DNA of 54,749 nt from Actinomycetota bacterium (GTDB taxonomy: Bacteria > Actinomycetota > Actinomycetes > Nanopelagicales > Nanopelagicaceae): contig RGJX01000004.1 in assembly GCA_010023045.1 (NCBI GenBank), forward strand, positions 1-54,749, in the 5' to 3' direction. This document shows, piece after piece, positions 26,998 to 35,749 of this stretch. The notes beneath the pieces were generated by a model that saw only the letters and a list, made by a program, of their open reading frames with translations, ran no database searches and had not been told where the DNA came from. A program made the position numbers and the translations under genes. Within the stretch, counting starts at the first letter, position 1. The number at the start of each line of letters is the position of its first letter.

Positions 26998-28446
26998 ATG
27001 AAGCGCGCTGGGAGTGATGCGGCAATTCTCAAGGTGGCAGGGCATACCTTTGAAGGATTGAGGGTTTATGACACCTTATCTCGCGAGGTCAGCGCAGTTT
27101 TGGCAAGTAATGGCGAGTTCGTCCGAATCTATTGCTGTGGCCCGACCGTCTATCGAGACGCCCATGTTGGAAATCTCCGGACTTTTCTTCTCGCCGATCT
27201 TGTCCAAAGGACTTTGGCTTTCTCGGGAGTTAAATCTCGATTAGTCCAGAACATCACCGATGTCGGTCACATGAGTGAAGATTTTGAAGAGGACAAAATC
27301 ATCGCCCAATCTAAATTAGAGAAGAAAGATCCCTATTCGGTGGCTCGAGAGTACGAAGCCCGATTCCATCAGGACTGCCGCGCCCTAAATATCAAACCCG
27401 CTGATGCTTATCCAAGGGCAAGTGAATGTATTGATCTGATGATTGATTCCATAACTAAATTGATTGCTAACGAACTTGCATATCAAGGTGAGGATGGATC
27501 GGTTTACTTTGATGCCACTCGATTTCCAAGTTATGGAGCGCTAAGTGGGAATCGACTTGATGCGCTAAAGCCTGGACATCGTTATGAATTTACCGAAGGT
27601 GGTGCAAAGCGCTTCCATGCTGATTGGGCGCTTTGGAAGGCAGCTGGCGCACGGAGCGAGATGATTTGGGAGACGCCATGGGGTCGAGGTTTTCCCGGCT
27701 GGCATATCGAATGCTCAGCAATGTCGTTGAAGTATCTTGATGGAAGGGTTGACCTACACATCGGCGGGATCGATCTTCGCTTTCCACACCACGAAGATGA
27801 GCGCGCCCAATCAAACTCTCTAATTACCGAAGGCGGTGAAGCTGTCTCGCTCTGGCTTCATGGCGAACATCTTCTATTTGAGGGAAGGAAGATGTCAAAG
27901 AGTTCCGGAAATGTGGTCTTGGTCAGTGATGTGGCTGCTCGCGGTATTGATCCGCTGGCAATTCGATTCTGCTTTATGGAAAATCGCTACCGAAGCCAGA
28001 TGGACTTATCCTGGAATTCAATCCAAGCGGCTCATCTAGTTTTGGAACGTTGGCGAAAGGCCTATCAGGGCTGGCTAAAGAGCCCGATTAATCAAAGTGA
28101 AAGAGTTAACCAATTGGTAGCTGAGATCGCCTCGGCATTTAACAACGACCTCGATACGCCCCGGGCCATGATTTCATTGCGTGGAATAGAACGTAGTGAT
28201 CTTGAAGATGGTGAGAAGCGGGCGCTCTTTGAGGCCCTAGATGCGCTATTTGGATTAGACCTCCTTAAGGAGCGAGAAGCTAAGCGCCTTACAAATGAAG
28301 CAGAAGCGCTTCTTGAAAAACGGAAGGAAGCTAGAGCAAATCGGGATTTCAAATCAAGTGATCAACTTAGAGATGAACTAGCACTTCTTGGAATTGAGGT
28401 TAGGGATACCTCCGAAGGGCAAGAGTGGAGCTGGAAGATTAATTAA
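26998..28446 (+). CDS. cysS: Cysteinyl-tRNA synthetase
   Basis: Class I aminoacyl-tRNA synthetase of 482 residues. YCCGPTVYRDAHVGNLRTF carries the zinc Cys and the HIGH-like AHVGN; GWHIECSAMS and GIDLRFPHHEDERAQS give the other zinc ligands; KMSKSSGNVV is the KMSKS loop; the C-terminal DALR domain follows from about 355. The mycothiol ligase MshC is a paralog, but CGPTVY and HVGNLRTF rather than MshC's CGITPYD/HLGHA assign it as CysRS. Start at ATG 26998; a TTG three codons upstream also exists. Convergent with, and overlapping by 8 bases, the small membrane-protein gene. Confidence 0.92.
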   Translation: MKRAGSDAAILKVAGHTFEGLRVYDTLSREVSAVLASNGEFVRIYCCGPTVYRDAHVGNLRTFLLADLVQRTLAFSGVKSRLVQNITDVGHMSEDFEEDKIIAQSKLEKKDPYSVAREYEARFHQDCRALNIKPADAYPRASECIDLMIDSITKLIANELAYQGEDGSVYFDATRFPSYGALSGNRLDALKPGHRYEFTEGGAKRFHADWALWKAAGARSEMIWETPWGRGFPGWHIECSAMSLKYLDGRVDLHIGGIDLRFPHHEDERAQSNSLITEGGEAVSLWLHGEHLLFEGRKMSKSSGNVVLVSDVAARGIDPLAIRFCFMENRYRSQMDLSWNSIQAAHLVLERWRKAYQGWLKSPINQSERVNQLVAEIASAFNNDLDTPRAMISLRGIERSDLEDGEKRALFEALDALFGLDLLKEREAKRLTNEAEALLEKRKEARANRDFKSSDQLRDELALLGIEVRDTSEGQEWSWKIN

Positions 28447-28762
28447 TTTTTCGTGAGCGGAGCGTAAAACCTATCAATAGCGCCGCCCCAAGGAGAACAA
28501 AGAGATTTCCAAAGAGATTTGCTTCGATGAGAATCTCGCCACCATTGCCGATAGAAGATCCACGAATAATTACGAGCACCCAACCAGCTAGATAAATCCA
28601 AGAATTCAATCGAGAGCGATACATCTCGCGTACTAAATAAGCACCTAGTAAGAGCGCAAGCAGTGAGACTATAAGTCCAAATGGTCGATAGCTGTTGTGA
28701 AGGAAAACGCCTGATACACCTACCCCAGCGCCAAAGAGAATTGAAATAACTACTCGGATCAT
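28439..28762 (-). CDS. Small membrane protein, DUF6113-like
   Basis: 107 residues with four hydrophobic helices (about 1-20, 28-45, 53-70, 82-100) and charged connectors, ending RSRKIN. Actinobacterial mshB genes are often followed by a small membrane protein of this kind. The start overlaps the mshB stop by 4 bases (ATGA), so it is coupled to mycothiol synthesis. No catalytic motif. Function unknown; the family name is from context and general pattern. Confidence 0.6.
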   Translation of the reverse strand: MIRVVISILFGAGVGVSGVFLHNSYRPFGLIVSLLALLLGAYLVREMYRSRLNSWIYLAGWVLVIIRGSSIGNGGEILIEANLFGNLFVLLGAALLIGFTLRSRKIN

Positions 28763-29634
28763 CGAAGTTCAACCCCGGCGAACAAATCTAGTTCTCTACC
28801 AGTCTCATCAAATGGTCCGCTTTTTGTGCCGCGCACTAATCGATAGAACTCTCTTCCCCAGACTTTAAATCCAAGATTGTCAGATAGTGCAAAGAAAGGA
28901 CCATCTACTGCGATTTGAGTGGGGTGGGCTCTCATAGCCGCCATCTTCTTAGCGACGAATTCATCGCCATTAAAGACGGTGGTTACTAGGTGGTCCGGAG
29001 CTGCAAAGGGAAAGTCCTCGGCTTTTTCAACGCCAAAGAAATCTACCCCGGTTCCCTGCATCGCTTTAATTCCCTCTTCGATCACAGATTTCGGAATCGT
29101 GTTCCAGTAAATCTTCTGGATCTCCCAACCGCTCTTGGTTGCAAATTCAGCAGCTCGCATCGCCACACGATGAGCCTGGATGTGATCTGGATGCCCATAG
29201 CCACCATTTTCATCATAAGTAATTAGCACATGTGGCTTTACTTCCAGGATTATCTTCTCAAGATCTCTTGCGGCTTGGTCTACATCAGTCTTCCAAAAGA
29301 CATCACTTCGTTCATTTTGAGGCGTGCCCATCATTCCGCTATCGCGATAAAGTTTTGTGGGAGCTCCTAGGAAACGAAAGTCGCTCACTCCAAGTTCTCG
29401 CATCGCATCGGCAAGTTCTATCTCTCGATGAGCGCCCAGACCATCTTCTTTATCGCTAGCCAAATGGGCTAATTCAGGAACGAGAATCTCGCCCTCTTCA
29501 CCTCTTGTGCATGTCACAAGCGTCACATGCGCGCCACGAGCAATGTATGCGGCCATAGTCGCGCCATTATTTATCGTCTCATCATCCGGATGAGCGTGAA
29601 CGAGAAGCAAGCGTGGTTTAGCTAAATTATTCAT
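28759..29634 (-). CDS. mshB: GlcNAc-inositol deacetylase of mycothiol synthesis
   Basis: Zinc-dependent LmbE-family deacetylase of 291 residues converting GlcNAc-Ins to GlcN-Ins. Zinc/catalytic motif [15 protein letters not shown] (His15, Asp18), [10 protein letters not shown], and the third zinc ligand in [11 protein letters not shown]. The length and TCTRGEEGE favour MshB over the conjugate amidase Mca, which is the close paralog. Shows that the organism probably makes mycothiol; mshA, mshC and mshD are not in this window. Divergent from the TetR gene. Confidence 0.88.
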   Translation of the reverse strand: MNNLAKPRLLLVHAHPDDETINNGATMAAYIARGAHVTLVTCTRGEEGEILVPELAHLASDKEDGLGAHREIELADAMRELGVSDFRFLGAPTKLYRDSGMMGTPQNERSDVFWKTDVDQAARDLEKIILEVKPHVLITYDENGGYGHPDHIQAHRVAMRAAEFATKSGWEIQKIYWNTIPKSVIEEGIKAMQGTGVDFFGVEKAEDFPFAAPDHLVTTVFNGDEFVAKKMAAMRAHPTQIAVDGPFFALSDNLGFKVWGREFYRLVRGTKSGPFDETGRELDLFAGVELR

Positions 29635-29683
29635 AATCTACGGATAAGCGTACCGCTAGTGATATTGGTAGCGAGGCTCTACT

Positions 29684-30313
29684 ATGGGCGTGATGAGTGG
29701 CACAGAAATAAAGGGCGAACCTAAGTCTCGTCTCCCCCGTGACGAACGCCGGGCACAACTCCTAGTTGCAGCCCTTGAAATCTTCACTTCTTCTGGTTAT
29801 CACGCAGCTTCAATGGATGAAATCGCTGAACGCGCAAGTGTTAGTAAACCTGTCCTCTATCAACATTTTCCTTCTAAATTAGATCTATATCTCGCAGTTT
29901 TAGACCTTCACATCGATTCATTGGTATTCGCAATCCAGAAAGCGATTGCGTCTACTCGCGATAATCGAAGCCGCGTCAAAGCAACGATCGATGCTTACTT
30001 TGGCTTTATTGAAGGGGAAGGTGAAGCTTTTCGATTGCTCTTTGAGAGCGATATGAGCGTTGAGCCCCAAGTTAGAGAGCGACTTGAGCGGATGACTTAT
30101 GACTGTGCGGTTGCTGTCAGCGCTGTGATTTCTGCTGATACTGGTCTTCCTAAAGATGAATCGATGATTCTTGCTATTGGATTAATTGGCTGCGCCCAGA
30201 TCTCCGCTCGCCATTGGTTGGAAAAGGGCGGAAAGATAGACCGTTCTGGGGCAAGCGCTCTTGTGACAAGTCTGATGTGGCGCGGTATTTCTGGCTTCCC
30301 GCTCACAAAATAG
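29684..30313 (+). CDS. TetR-family transcriptional regulator
   Basis: 209 residues. N-terminal helix-turn-helix with RRAQLLVAALEIFTSSGYH and MDEIAERASVSKPVLYQHF (about 43-62), then an all-helical ligand domain. GCGAGG lies 7 bases before the ATG. It resembles the mycobacterial Rv3208-type regulator, which is also followed by a DUF3107 gene. Ligand and targets unknown; the divergent mshB gene 49 bases away is a candidate target. Confidence 0.9.
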   Translation: MGVMSGTEIKGEPKSRLPRDERRAQLLVAALEIFTSSGYHAASMDEIAERASVSKPVLYQHFPSKLDLYLAVLDLHIDSLVFAIQKAIASTRDNRSRVKATIDAYFGFIEGEGEAFRLLFESDMSVEPQVRERLERMTYDCAVAVSAVISADTGLPKDESMILAIGLIGCAQISARHWLEKGGKIDRSGASALVTSLMWRGISGFPLTK

Positions 30314-30320
30314 CTAGAAA

Positions 30321-30348
30321 GTGACAGGCATCGCTCTTTCAATAAAAT
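30321..30348 (+). promoter_or_regulatory. Predicted promoter giving a leaderless DUF3107 mRNA
   Basis: GTGACA (30321-30326), 16-base spacer, TAAAAT (30343-30348), then six bases to the ATG at 30355. Transcription would begin at or next to the start codon, and no purine-rich ribosome site lies between. Leaderless genes are common in actinobacteria. Confidence 0.55.
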
Positions 30349-30354
30349 TCTGCC

Positions 30355-30618
30355 ATGACAACTAAGAAGAGTAGCAAGAGCGATAACGCCAAGAGCGAAG
30401 TAAGAATCTCAGTCTCAGATCAGGCCCGCGAGATAACTATTGAGGTTGCCCTAGATCGTGAAGAGGTACTTGCGCTAGTAAAGAAAGCGCTCTCGTCAAA
30501 TGAGCCACTTGTACTATCCGATGTGCGTGGCCGAAACTTCTTGATTCCCTCTCTAAAAATCAGTTCAGTAGAAGTCGGCGATAGCGCAGAACGTCGCGTC
30601 GGTTTTGCTGGTTTATAA
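30355..30618 (+). CDS. DUF3107 family protein
   Basis: 87-residue conserved actinobacterial protein. A basic, Ser/Lys-rich N-terminus (about 20 residues) precedes the compact domain EITIEVALDREEVLALVKKAL and PLVLSDVRGRNFLIPSLKISSVEVG, ending RRVGFAGL, all typical of the family (TB9.4/Rv3208A type). Function unknown. Follows the TetR gene as in mycobacteria and converges on the ParA-like gene with only 4 bases between stops. Confidence 0.88.
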   Translation: MTTKKSSKSDNAKSEVRISVSDQAREITIEVALDREEVLALVKKALSSNEPLVLSDVRGRNFLIPSLKISSVEVGDSAERRVGFAGL

Positions 30619-30641
30619 GAAGTTAAAGCGCTCCAACTTCT
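30618..30641. terminator. Small inverted repeat at convergent gene ends
   Basis: AGAAGTT (30618-30624) pairs with AACTTCT (30635-30641) around a 10-base loop, located exactly where the DUF3107 and ParA-like genes meet. ACTTCTT-C-AAGAAGT overlaps it and is also self-complementary. It could act as a weak bidirectional terminator; no T-run supports a classic intrinsic terminator. Confidence 0.35.
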
Positions 30642-31321
30642 TCAAGAAGTAAGTAGGCCAGTTCGCGGAAATCTGAAGAGATCTGGGAGTGTGGAGCCTC
30701 CGAAAGCGCTGATCTGGTAGAAAGCTGCGCCACTCCTAGCGCGTTGTCATTGCCAATTGAGATTTCAAGTAGTTTGAAATCGGCAGAGAAATTCGCCTTC
30801 AATTCTGGATCCCACGCGATTACCCGATTCTCCAGAGCGCGGACCAGGGGCTTATTTGGGCTTCTCCTAATGAAGTCAAGGAGGTTTAGGGCGCCTCGAA
30901 CTGAATGGATGCTCCCATCGACTGGGATGATGACCTCATCAGCTATTTCGATAAGCGGTGCGATTAGAGAGTTCGGACCAGCCGGTGAATCAATCAGAAC
31001 GAAATCAAACTCACTTAATTCTGCTTTCAAGTTTTTTAGAGCGCTGAAGTCTGTGTAAAGCAATCGGCTCGCTCCTGGGATAAGTGAAAATCGCTCCGAA
31101 GTTTTGACCAAGATGTTTTCAAGTTTTTGATCGCCATCGAATAATTCACGAGTTGAATAGCGAGGATTTTCAATTCCACAGAAATAAGTGAGGGTCGCTG
31201 CGGGGTCAGCATCTATTGCGATCGCCCGTTTTCCATATTCCGCTATCGCCGTGGCTAATGAGTGGGTGATTGAAGTTCGTCCAACTCCACCGGCAAGATT
31301 TGCAATCAGCGCAATCTTCAT
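30623..31321 (-). CDS. ParA/MinD-family protein with altered Walker A
   Basis: 232 residues of the SIMIBI fold. The P-loop reads ANLAGGVGRTSITHSLA (about 8-24): the signature lysine is Ala10 and the P-loop lysine is Arg15, where ParA has KGGVGKT. Other family elements remain: AIDADPAATLTYF, FDFVLIDSPAGPN, and DEVIIPVDGSIHSVRGALNLL. Orthologous by position to the mycobacterial Rv3213c Soj/ParA-like protein. Whether Arg supports nucleotide hydrolysis is doubtful. Start overlaps the MpaB-like gene stop by 4 bases. Confidence 0.85.
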   Translation of the reverse strand: MKIALIANLAGGVGRTSITHSLATAIAEYGKRAIAIDADPAATLTYFCGIENPRYSTRELFDGDQKLENILVKTSERFSLIPGASRLLYTDFSALKNLKAELSEFDFVLIDSPAGPNSLIAPLIEIADEVIIPVDGSIHSVRGALNLLDFIRRSPNKPLVRALENRVIAWDPELKANFSADFKLLEISIGNDNALGVAQLSTRSALSEAPHSQISSDFRELAYLLLEEVGAL

Positions 31322-32097
31322 GATGCTTTATTAATCCGCTCTTTTGCGCTTCGTAGTTGTGGGCTCTCGCGAAACCAACTTGGAAGCGCAGACAGAGCCG
31401 TTCTAGTAGTGCGCAGCGCGATATCAGTCGCACTTCCTTGGCCGGGAAGAGTTGGCCAGCCATATAGCCGGCGCGCCCACTTTGGTAGTGAAGCCGCGGC
31501 AAGTGATGCAATTCCGCCCCAAAGTGGCGCGATTGGAGTTCCAAAACGAAGTAATGGTGGTAGCGGTGGAAGTGCGATGAAGAGCGCCGCTCGCTTGGCA
31601 TCATCGCTAGCAAGAAGTTCTGGTTGGATCTCTTTAAAGTAATTTTCAAGTTCGCTCTTACTCTTAGGAGTATCTGTGGAATTTATTCCAACTAACTCAG
31701 CAAACTTGACCATCTCAGCTACATATTGATCTACTTCTTCTTGGCTCAATTTCAATCCGGAGCGTATGGCGGTATCTAAAAATGCATCAACCATCGCCAT
31801 ATGTACCCATAGAAGTAGGTGCGGATCATCTAACTTCAACTTGCTATGTATTGCTCTAACTCGAGCCGCTAACTTCTCCGCTTCCTCTTTGGTGCCAAAG
31901 GTGAGCGTGCCAACATAGTCGCCGGTGCGTTGCAACCGGCCCCAAGCATCTTCACGGAAGTTGGAGTGAGCCGCAACGCCTGACATCGCCCCAGGGTGAA
32001 GCGCTTGTTCCAAGAGCGCCCTAATTCCACCGATTAGCATCGAGGGATCAGAGTGGATTTTCCAGGTAACGCTATTTGGGGAGAAGAATCCATCCAT
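31318..32097 (-). CDS. MpaB/DUF2236-family oxygenase-like protein
   Basis: 259 residues of the oxygenase MpaB (ER-bound, latex-clearing-protein-like) family. Typical segments: ALLEQALHPGAMSGVAAHSNF near 28-48, RLQRTGDYVGTLTFGT near 54-69, and ARVRAIHSKLKLDDPHLLLWVHMAMVDAFL near 77-107, whose His residues are heme-ligand candidates. Natural substrate in this family is mostly unknown. Sits between marC and the ParA-like gene with 1- and 4-base overlaps. Confidence 0.82.
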   Translation of the reverse strand: MDGFFSPNSVTWKIHSDPSMLIGGIRALLEQALHPGAMSGVAAHSNFREDAWGRLQRTGDYVGTLTFGTKEEAEKLAARVRAIHSKLKLDDPHLLLWVHMAMVDAFLDTAIRSGLKLSQEEVDQYVAEMVKFAELVGINSTDTPKSKSELENYFKEIQPELLASDDAKRAALFIALPPLPPLLRFGTPIAPLWGGIASLAAASLPKWARRLYGWPTLPGQGSATDIALRTTRTALSALPSWFRESPQLRSAKERINKAS

Positions 32098-32702
32098 CAG
32101 AGCAGGCCTTTTATTCCTGTCATAACCATCTCAAATGCGATTGCGGCAGTTAATAAACCTGCAACCTTTGCTAAGAGCGCTACTCCAGTCTCTTTGATGA
32201 CCGAGATGATTCGCGTTGCGAACATGAGCGTTAAGCCGATAACAATATGAGCGCCAATTACCGCTCCCGCTAGTCCAATTCCGGTATCAGTGCCTTCAAC
32301 TCGAGAGGCAAAGAGCATGATGGTGACGATTGCGCCAGGTCCAGCAAGTAGTGGTGTACCAAGTGGAACTAGCGCGACATTCTTCTCACCGCTCTTGGCG
32401 GGGTCATTTTCAATTCCCTTTAAGAGATCAAGTGAGATCAAAAGCAATAAAAGTCCACCAGCGCCCTGGAGAGCTGAGATAGAGATTTCTAGGTAGTCAA
32501 CGATGAACTGTCCAAAAATTGCGAAGATCGTAATGATTAAAAGTGAGGTAGCAGCCGCCAGCCAAGCCATGCGAACTTGTTCGCGGCGATCTCTTCCACC
32601 AACTAAAGATAAGAAGAGTGGCGCAGCGCCAGGTGGGTCAAGAATCACAAGTAGCGTTACAAATGCTTGTAGTCCAAAGGTAAGGGCAGTTAATTCATTC
32701 AT
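32097..32702 (-). CDS. MarC-family integral membrane protein
   Basis: 201 residues with six predicted membrane helices. LVILDPPGAAPLFLSLVGG (about 18-36) and VPLGTPLLAGPGAIVTIM (about 112-129) are the hallmark PPG-containing segments of the UPF0056/MarC family. Despite the name the family has no proven drug-resistance role; transport function is unassigned. Overlaps the PHP gene by 4 bases and the MpaB-like gene by one. Confidence 0.9.
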   Translation of the reverse strand: MNELTALTFGLQAFVTLLVILDPPGAAPLFLSLVGGRDRREQVRMAWLAAATSLLIITIFAIFGQFIVDYLEISISALQGAGGLLLLLISLDLLKGIENDPAKSGEKNVALVPLGTPLLAGPGAIVTIMLFASRVEGTDTGIGLAGAVIGAHIVIGLTLMFATRIISVIKETGVALLAKVAGLLTAAIAFEMVMTGIKGLL

Positions 32703-33562
32703 CTTGAGACCACTCTCCTAGCCTTTGCCTTAGCTTCTAACCGCTCCCATTGTTCTGGATGAGTGGTGAACTCCGCTAGTTGATTTAGTTTCCCGGTTCC
32801 GTGATAGTCACTCGAGCCTGTAACAACCAGATTATGTTCTATCGCTAAGCGCATTAATTCAGATCTTTCCATCTCATTGTGATCTCTATGGTCAACTTCA
32901 ATACCATCCAAGCCAGCTTGGATTAATTGATTCAACGTCTCCAGGTCAATCTTTCTGCCGCTTCGTGAAGCGAGTGGATGGGCAATCACAGCTACCCCAC
33001 CCGCCTCCTTAATTAGTCGGATCGCAACCTCGGGTGAAGGTGAATAGTGATTGATATAAAACTTTGAACCATTGTGTAAGAAGATGTTGAAGGCTTCTTC
33101 TCGGTTAGCGACATGTCCCCGTGCAACTAGCGCATCGGCTAGATGAGGTCGACCGAGCGTTGCATCGCCGCGCTTTTGAGCATTCACCTCTTCAATAGTT
33201 ATCTCAATACCAGCTTCGTTAAGCCTTGAAATTATCCGAGACATTCGGGTGACGCGATTCTCGCGGGTCTTCTCAAACTCAGAAATAAGTGGCGAGTAGT
33301 TTGGGTCGAAGAGAAGTCCGAGCATATGAATGCTCGTGCCGTCGGCGCCTTGGCAAGACACTTCAGAGCCCAGTACTAAATCCATCTTAGAGTTCGACTC
33401 GTGGCTCTTTAAAGCCGATATCGCCTCATCCCAACCAGCTACTGTGTCGTGATCTGTTAGTGCGATTACATCAAGGCCTTTAGAGATTGCCTTATCGATT
33501 AACTCGCTCGGAGAATCCGTTCCATCGCTTGCATTGGAATGGGTATGTAGATCAATTAACAC
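32699..33562 (-). CDS. PHP-domain phosphoesterase
   Basis: 287 residues, single PHP domain. Metal-binding motifs: DLHTHSNASDG (4-14), LTDHDT near 36-41, GSEVSC near 66-71, VIAHPLA near 194-200, and GSSDYHGTGK near the C-terminus. Proteins of this size include the E. coli YciV/RNase AM and 3',5'-nucleotide bisphosphate phosphatases. Together with MarC it forms a frequently seen actinobacterial pair. Precise substrate not known. Confidence 0.88.
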   Translation of the reverse strand: MLIDLHTHSNASDGTDSPSELIDKAISKGLDVIALTDHDTVAGWDEAISALKSHESNSKMDLVLGSEVSCQGADGTSIHMLGLLFDPNYSPLISEFEKTRENRVTRMSRIISRLNEAGIEITIEEVNAQKRGDATLGRPHLADALVARGHVANREEAFNIFLHNGSKFYINHYSPSPEVAIRLIKEAGGVAVIAHPLASRSGRKIDLETLNQLIQAGLDGIEVDHRDHNEMERSELMRLAIEHNLVVTGSSDYHGTGKLNQLAEFTTHPEQWERLEAKAKARRVVSR

Positions 33563-33571
33563 TAGAGAAGA

Positions 33572-34444
33572 TTACCGGAGAAAGACGCGGCACCCGACAA
33601 GAATGAGTATTAAACCGGGAACAGTGCCTAATGGTGGAAGTTGATTTAACCACCAAAAAGCAAGAATCGCACTAACTGGAACTTCGAAGAAGACAACTAG
33701 TGATGCGATTGCCGGAGAGAGACTCTTTAATGTGAAATTCAAAATAGTGTGTCCAAGAATTTGCGCGCCTGCAATCAGCGCTATAAGAAGTAACCACTCT
33801 CTGGTGTCAAAATCAAATAACTCAGTATTGACTGCTAGAGCAAAGGAGAGCGAAATAAGGGCGCACGTGAGATAAGCAATTGACGTATAAGTTGCGGTAG
33901 AAACCGTTTCTCTGGCGCGCGCACCAAGTACTACATACATGGCTGCAAGTGCAGCACAGGCAATCGCAGCAAGATCGCCCAAGAAGGCTCGTCTTGAAAT
34001 GGTTAGATCCACACCGGTGATGATGACTACGCCAATGAAGGCAATTGACATACCGGTCCAAGCGCGCTGAGGAATCGTGCCACCTAAACGTTTTACAAAG
34101 TAGGCGGCAAAGATCGGCTGGAGCGCAGTTAGCGCAGTTCCCACTGCTACAGATGTGTAGCGCATCGCAATGAAGAATCCGATGAAGTGAAGTGCCAGCG
34201 CTATTCCAGAGAGGAATGAGAATCTGATTCCAACTCTTACCTCAGGCTTACTCAGATCTAACTCACGGAATGCCCACGGAAGAACTAAGAAGAATCCGCC
34301 GAGATTTCTCCAGAATATGAGGGCCAATATCGGCATAGTGCTGAGAGCAATCACCGGACCAGATGTACCTATCCCGATGATGACCAATGTAAGAAGACCG
34401 ATATCTCTTCCTGTTGGAAGTTTTGAGTGATCTCGGTCGCGCAC
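33572..34444 (-). CDS. EamA/DMT-superfamily transporter
   Basis: 290 residues with about ten transmembrane helices arranged as two EamA repeats (about 17-145 and 160-288). IALHFIGFFIAMRYTSVAVGTALTALQPIFAA and LTSLSPAIASLVVFFEVPVSAILAF-type segments (the latter with FTLKSLSPAIASLVV) are typical of drug/metabolite exporters such as RhaT/YdcZ relatives. Start is GTG 34444; a later ATG is possible. Substrate unknown. Confidence 0.85.
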   Translation of the reverse strand: MRDRDHSKLPTGRDIGLLTLVIIGIGTSGPVIALSTMPILALIFWRNLGGFFLVLPWAFRELDLSKPEVRVGIRFSFLSGIALALHFIGFFIAMRYTSVAVGTALTALQPIFAAYFVKRLGGTIPQRAWTGMSIAFIGVVIITGVDLTISRRAFLGDLAAIACAALAAMYVVLGARARETVSTATYTSIAYLTCALISLSFALAVNTELFDFDTREWLLLIALIAGAQILGHTILNFTLKSLSPAIASLVVFFEVPVSAILAFWWLNQLPPLGTVPGLILILVGCRVFLR

Positions 34445-34490
34445 GCCTCAACCGTACTATCAGATAGCCTTTCCCATAGCTTTTTGGATT

Positions 34491-34498
34491 GGAGGTGA
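34491..34498 (+). promoter_or_regulatory. Near-perfect Shine-Dalgarno of the MgtE_N/CBS gene
   Basis: GGAGGTGA is an exact complement to the 16S rRNA 3' tail over eight bases and lies 3 bases before the ATG at 34502 (about 5-8 from its core). It fixes the start of the downstream gene and stands out against the weak or absent ribosome sites of most genes here. Confidence 0.75.
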
Positions 34499-34501
34499 CC
34501 G

Positions 34502-35749
34502 ATGTTAAAAGAACAGCTCAAGTTGATATTTCTTGCCAAGCTTGCAGGTACTCCGGTATTTGATCCAAATGGTGATCGAGTAGGAAAAGTTCGCGATGCG
34601 GTAGTTGCAAACCCTGGTTCTAGCGCAAACCCCCGAATCCTCGGCTTCATTGTTGAAATTCCTCAACGACGCCGAATCTTCATTCCGGCTACGCGGGTCA
34701 CCTCCATTGAAGATGGTGGATTATTCGTAACTGGCTCTATCAATATCCGTCGCTACCAACCCCACCATGGTGAAGTCGCGCTACTTGAGGAACTTTTAGA
34801 TCGTGAAGTTGCCATCCGCGGAAGCGCTGACTTTGGGATTGTGGAAGATCTCGGAATCGAACTGACTGATTCCAAGGATTGGCGATTGACTTTGGTGCAT
34901 TTAAAGCGGCGCGAGCGTGGGCTGCGTCGAAACTCCACAAATACTCTTGCGTGGAGTGAGATTGAATTTGAATCAAGATTGAGTGCGCTACAAGGAAATA
35001 CTAATAATGATGATGTGGGATTGATGAGCGCCCAAGAAGTTGTGGAAACGCTACGGGATTTAGAGATTACCGAACGCGCTGAACTAGTCAAAGGTTTGGA
35101 TGACGACAAGCTCGCCGATGTCTTAGAAGAGATGGATGACAAGGATCGAGTTGCGCTGGTAACAAACCTTGAAGAAGAGCGGATCGCCGATGTCTTAGGG
35201 GAAATGGCTCCGGATGATGTTGCTGATGTTCTCAAAGAAGTTGAACCTGAGACCGCGGAAGAACTTTTGAACTTGATGGAAGAGACTGATGCCGAGGATG
35301 TCCGTCGCTTGATGAAGTATGAGGATTACTCGGCCGGCGGAATGATGACGACTGATCCAGTAATTCTTGACGTTGATGCAACAGTTGCTGATGCTCTTGC
35401 TGCTATCCGGCGCACCGAACTTGCGCCAGCAATTGCCTCACAAGTATTTGTATGTAGAGCGCCACTTGAGACTCCAACCGGCAGGCTCATCGGCGTGGTT
35501 CATCTCCAGCAATTGCTCCGGGAGCCTCCCGCGCTAAATCTAGGATTAATTGTCGACGCAACTGAGACTGCGTTATCTCCGGAAGCGGGGCTTAATGAAG
35601 TTGTGAAGAATCTTGCCAATTACAACCTGATTGCGCTGCCTGTGGTTGATGAACATAACCGGCTCCTGGGAGCGGTCACGGTTGATGACGTACTTGATCA
35701 CTTATTACCCGAGAATTGGCGAAATAGAGATGGGGAGGATCTCTCATGA
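34502..35749 (+). CDS. PRC-barrel/MgtE_N/CBS-domain protein without MgtE channel
   Basis: 415 residues. An N-terminal PRC-barrel-like part (about 8-75, with GTPVFDPNGDRVGKVRDAVV), then an MgtE N-terminal helical superhelix rich in acidic residues (about 165-285, repeating LADVLEEMDDKDR/IADVLGEMAPDD), then two CBS domains (about 290-410). The membrane channel of true MgtE Mg2+ transporters is missing, so it is a cytosolic sensor-like form seen throughout actinobacteria next to a DUF1003 gene, as here (4-base overlap). It could regulate Mg2+ or ribosome-linked processes; function unproven. Confidence 0.85.
   Translation: MLKEQLKLIFLAKLAGTPVFDPNGDRVGKVRDAVVANPGSSANPRILGFIVEIPQRRRIFIPATRVTSIEDGGLFVTGSINIRRYQPHHGEVALLEELLDREVAIRGSADFGIVEDLGIELTDSKDWRLTLVHLKRRERGLRRNSTNTLAWSEIEFESRLSALQGNTNNDDVGLMSAQEVVETLRDLEITERAELVKGLDDDKLADVLEEMDDKDRVALVTNLEEERIADVLGEMAPDDVADVLKEVEPETAEELLNLMEETDAEDVRRLMKYEDYSAGGMMTTDPVILDVDATVADALAAIRRTELAPAIASQVFVCRAPLETPTGRLIGVVHLQQLLREPPALNLGLIVDATETALSPEAGLNEVVKNLANYNLIALPVVDEHNRLLGAVTVDDVLDHLLPENWRNRDGEDLS

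Noticed and set aside
26998-28446. Mycothiol ligase MshC instead of cysteinyl-tRNA synthetase
   Set aside because: CGPTVY, the HVGNLRTF sequence and the C-terminal DALR domain length match CysRS; MshC has different conserved residues and is shorter.
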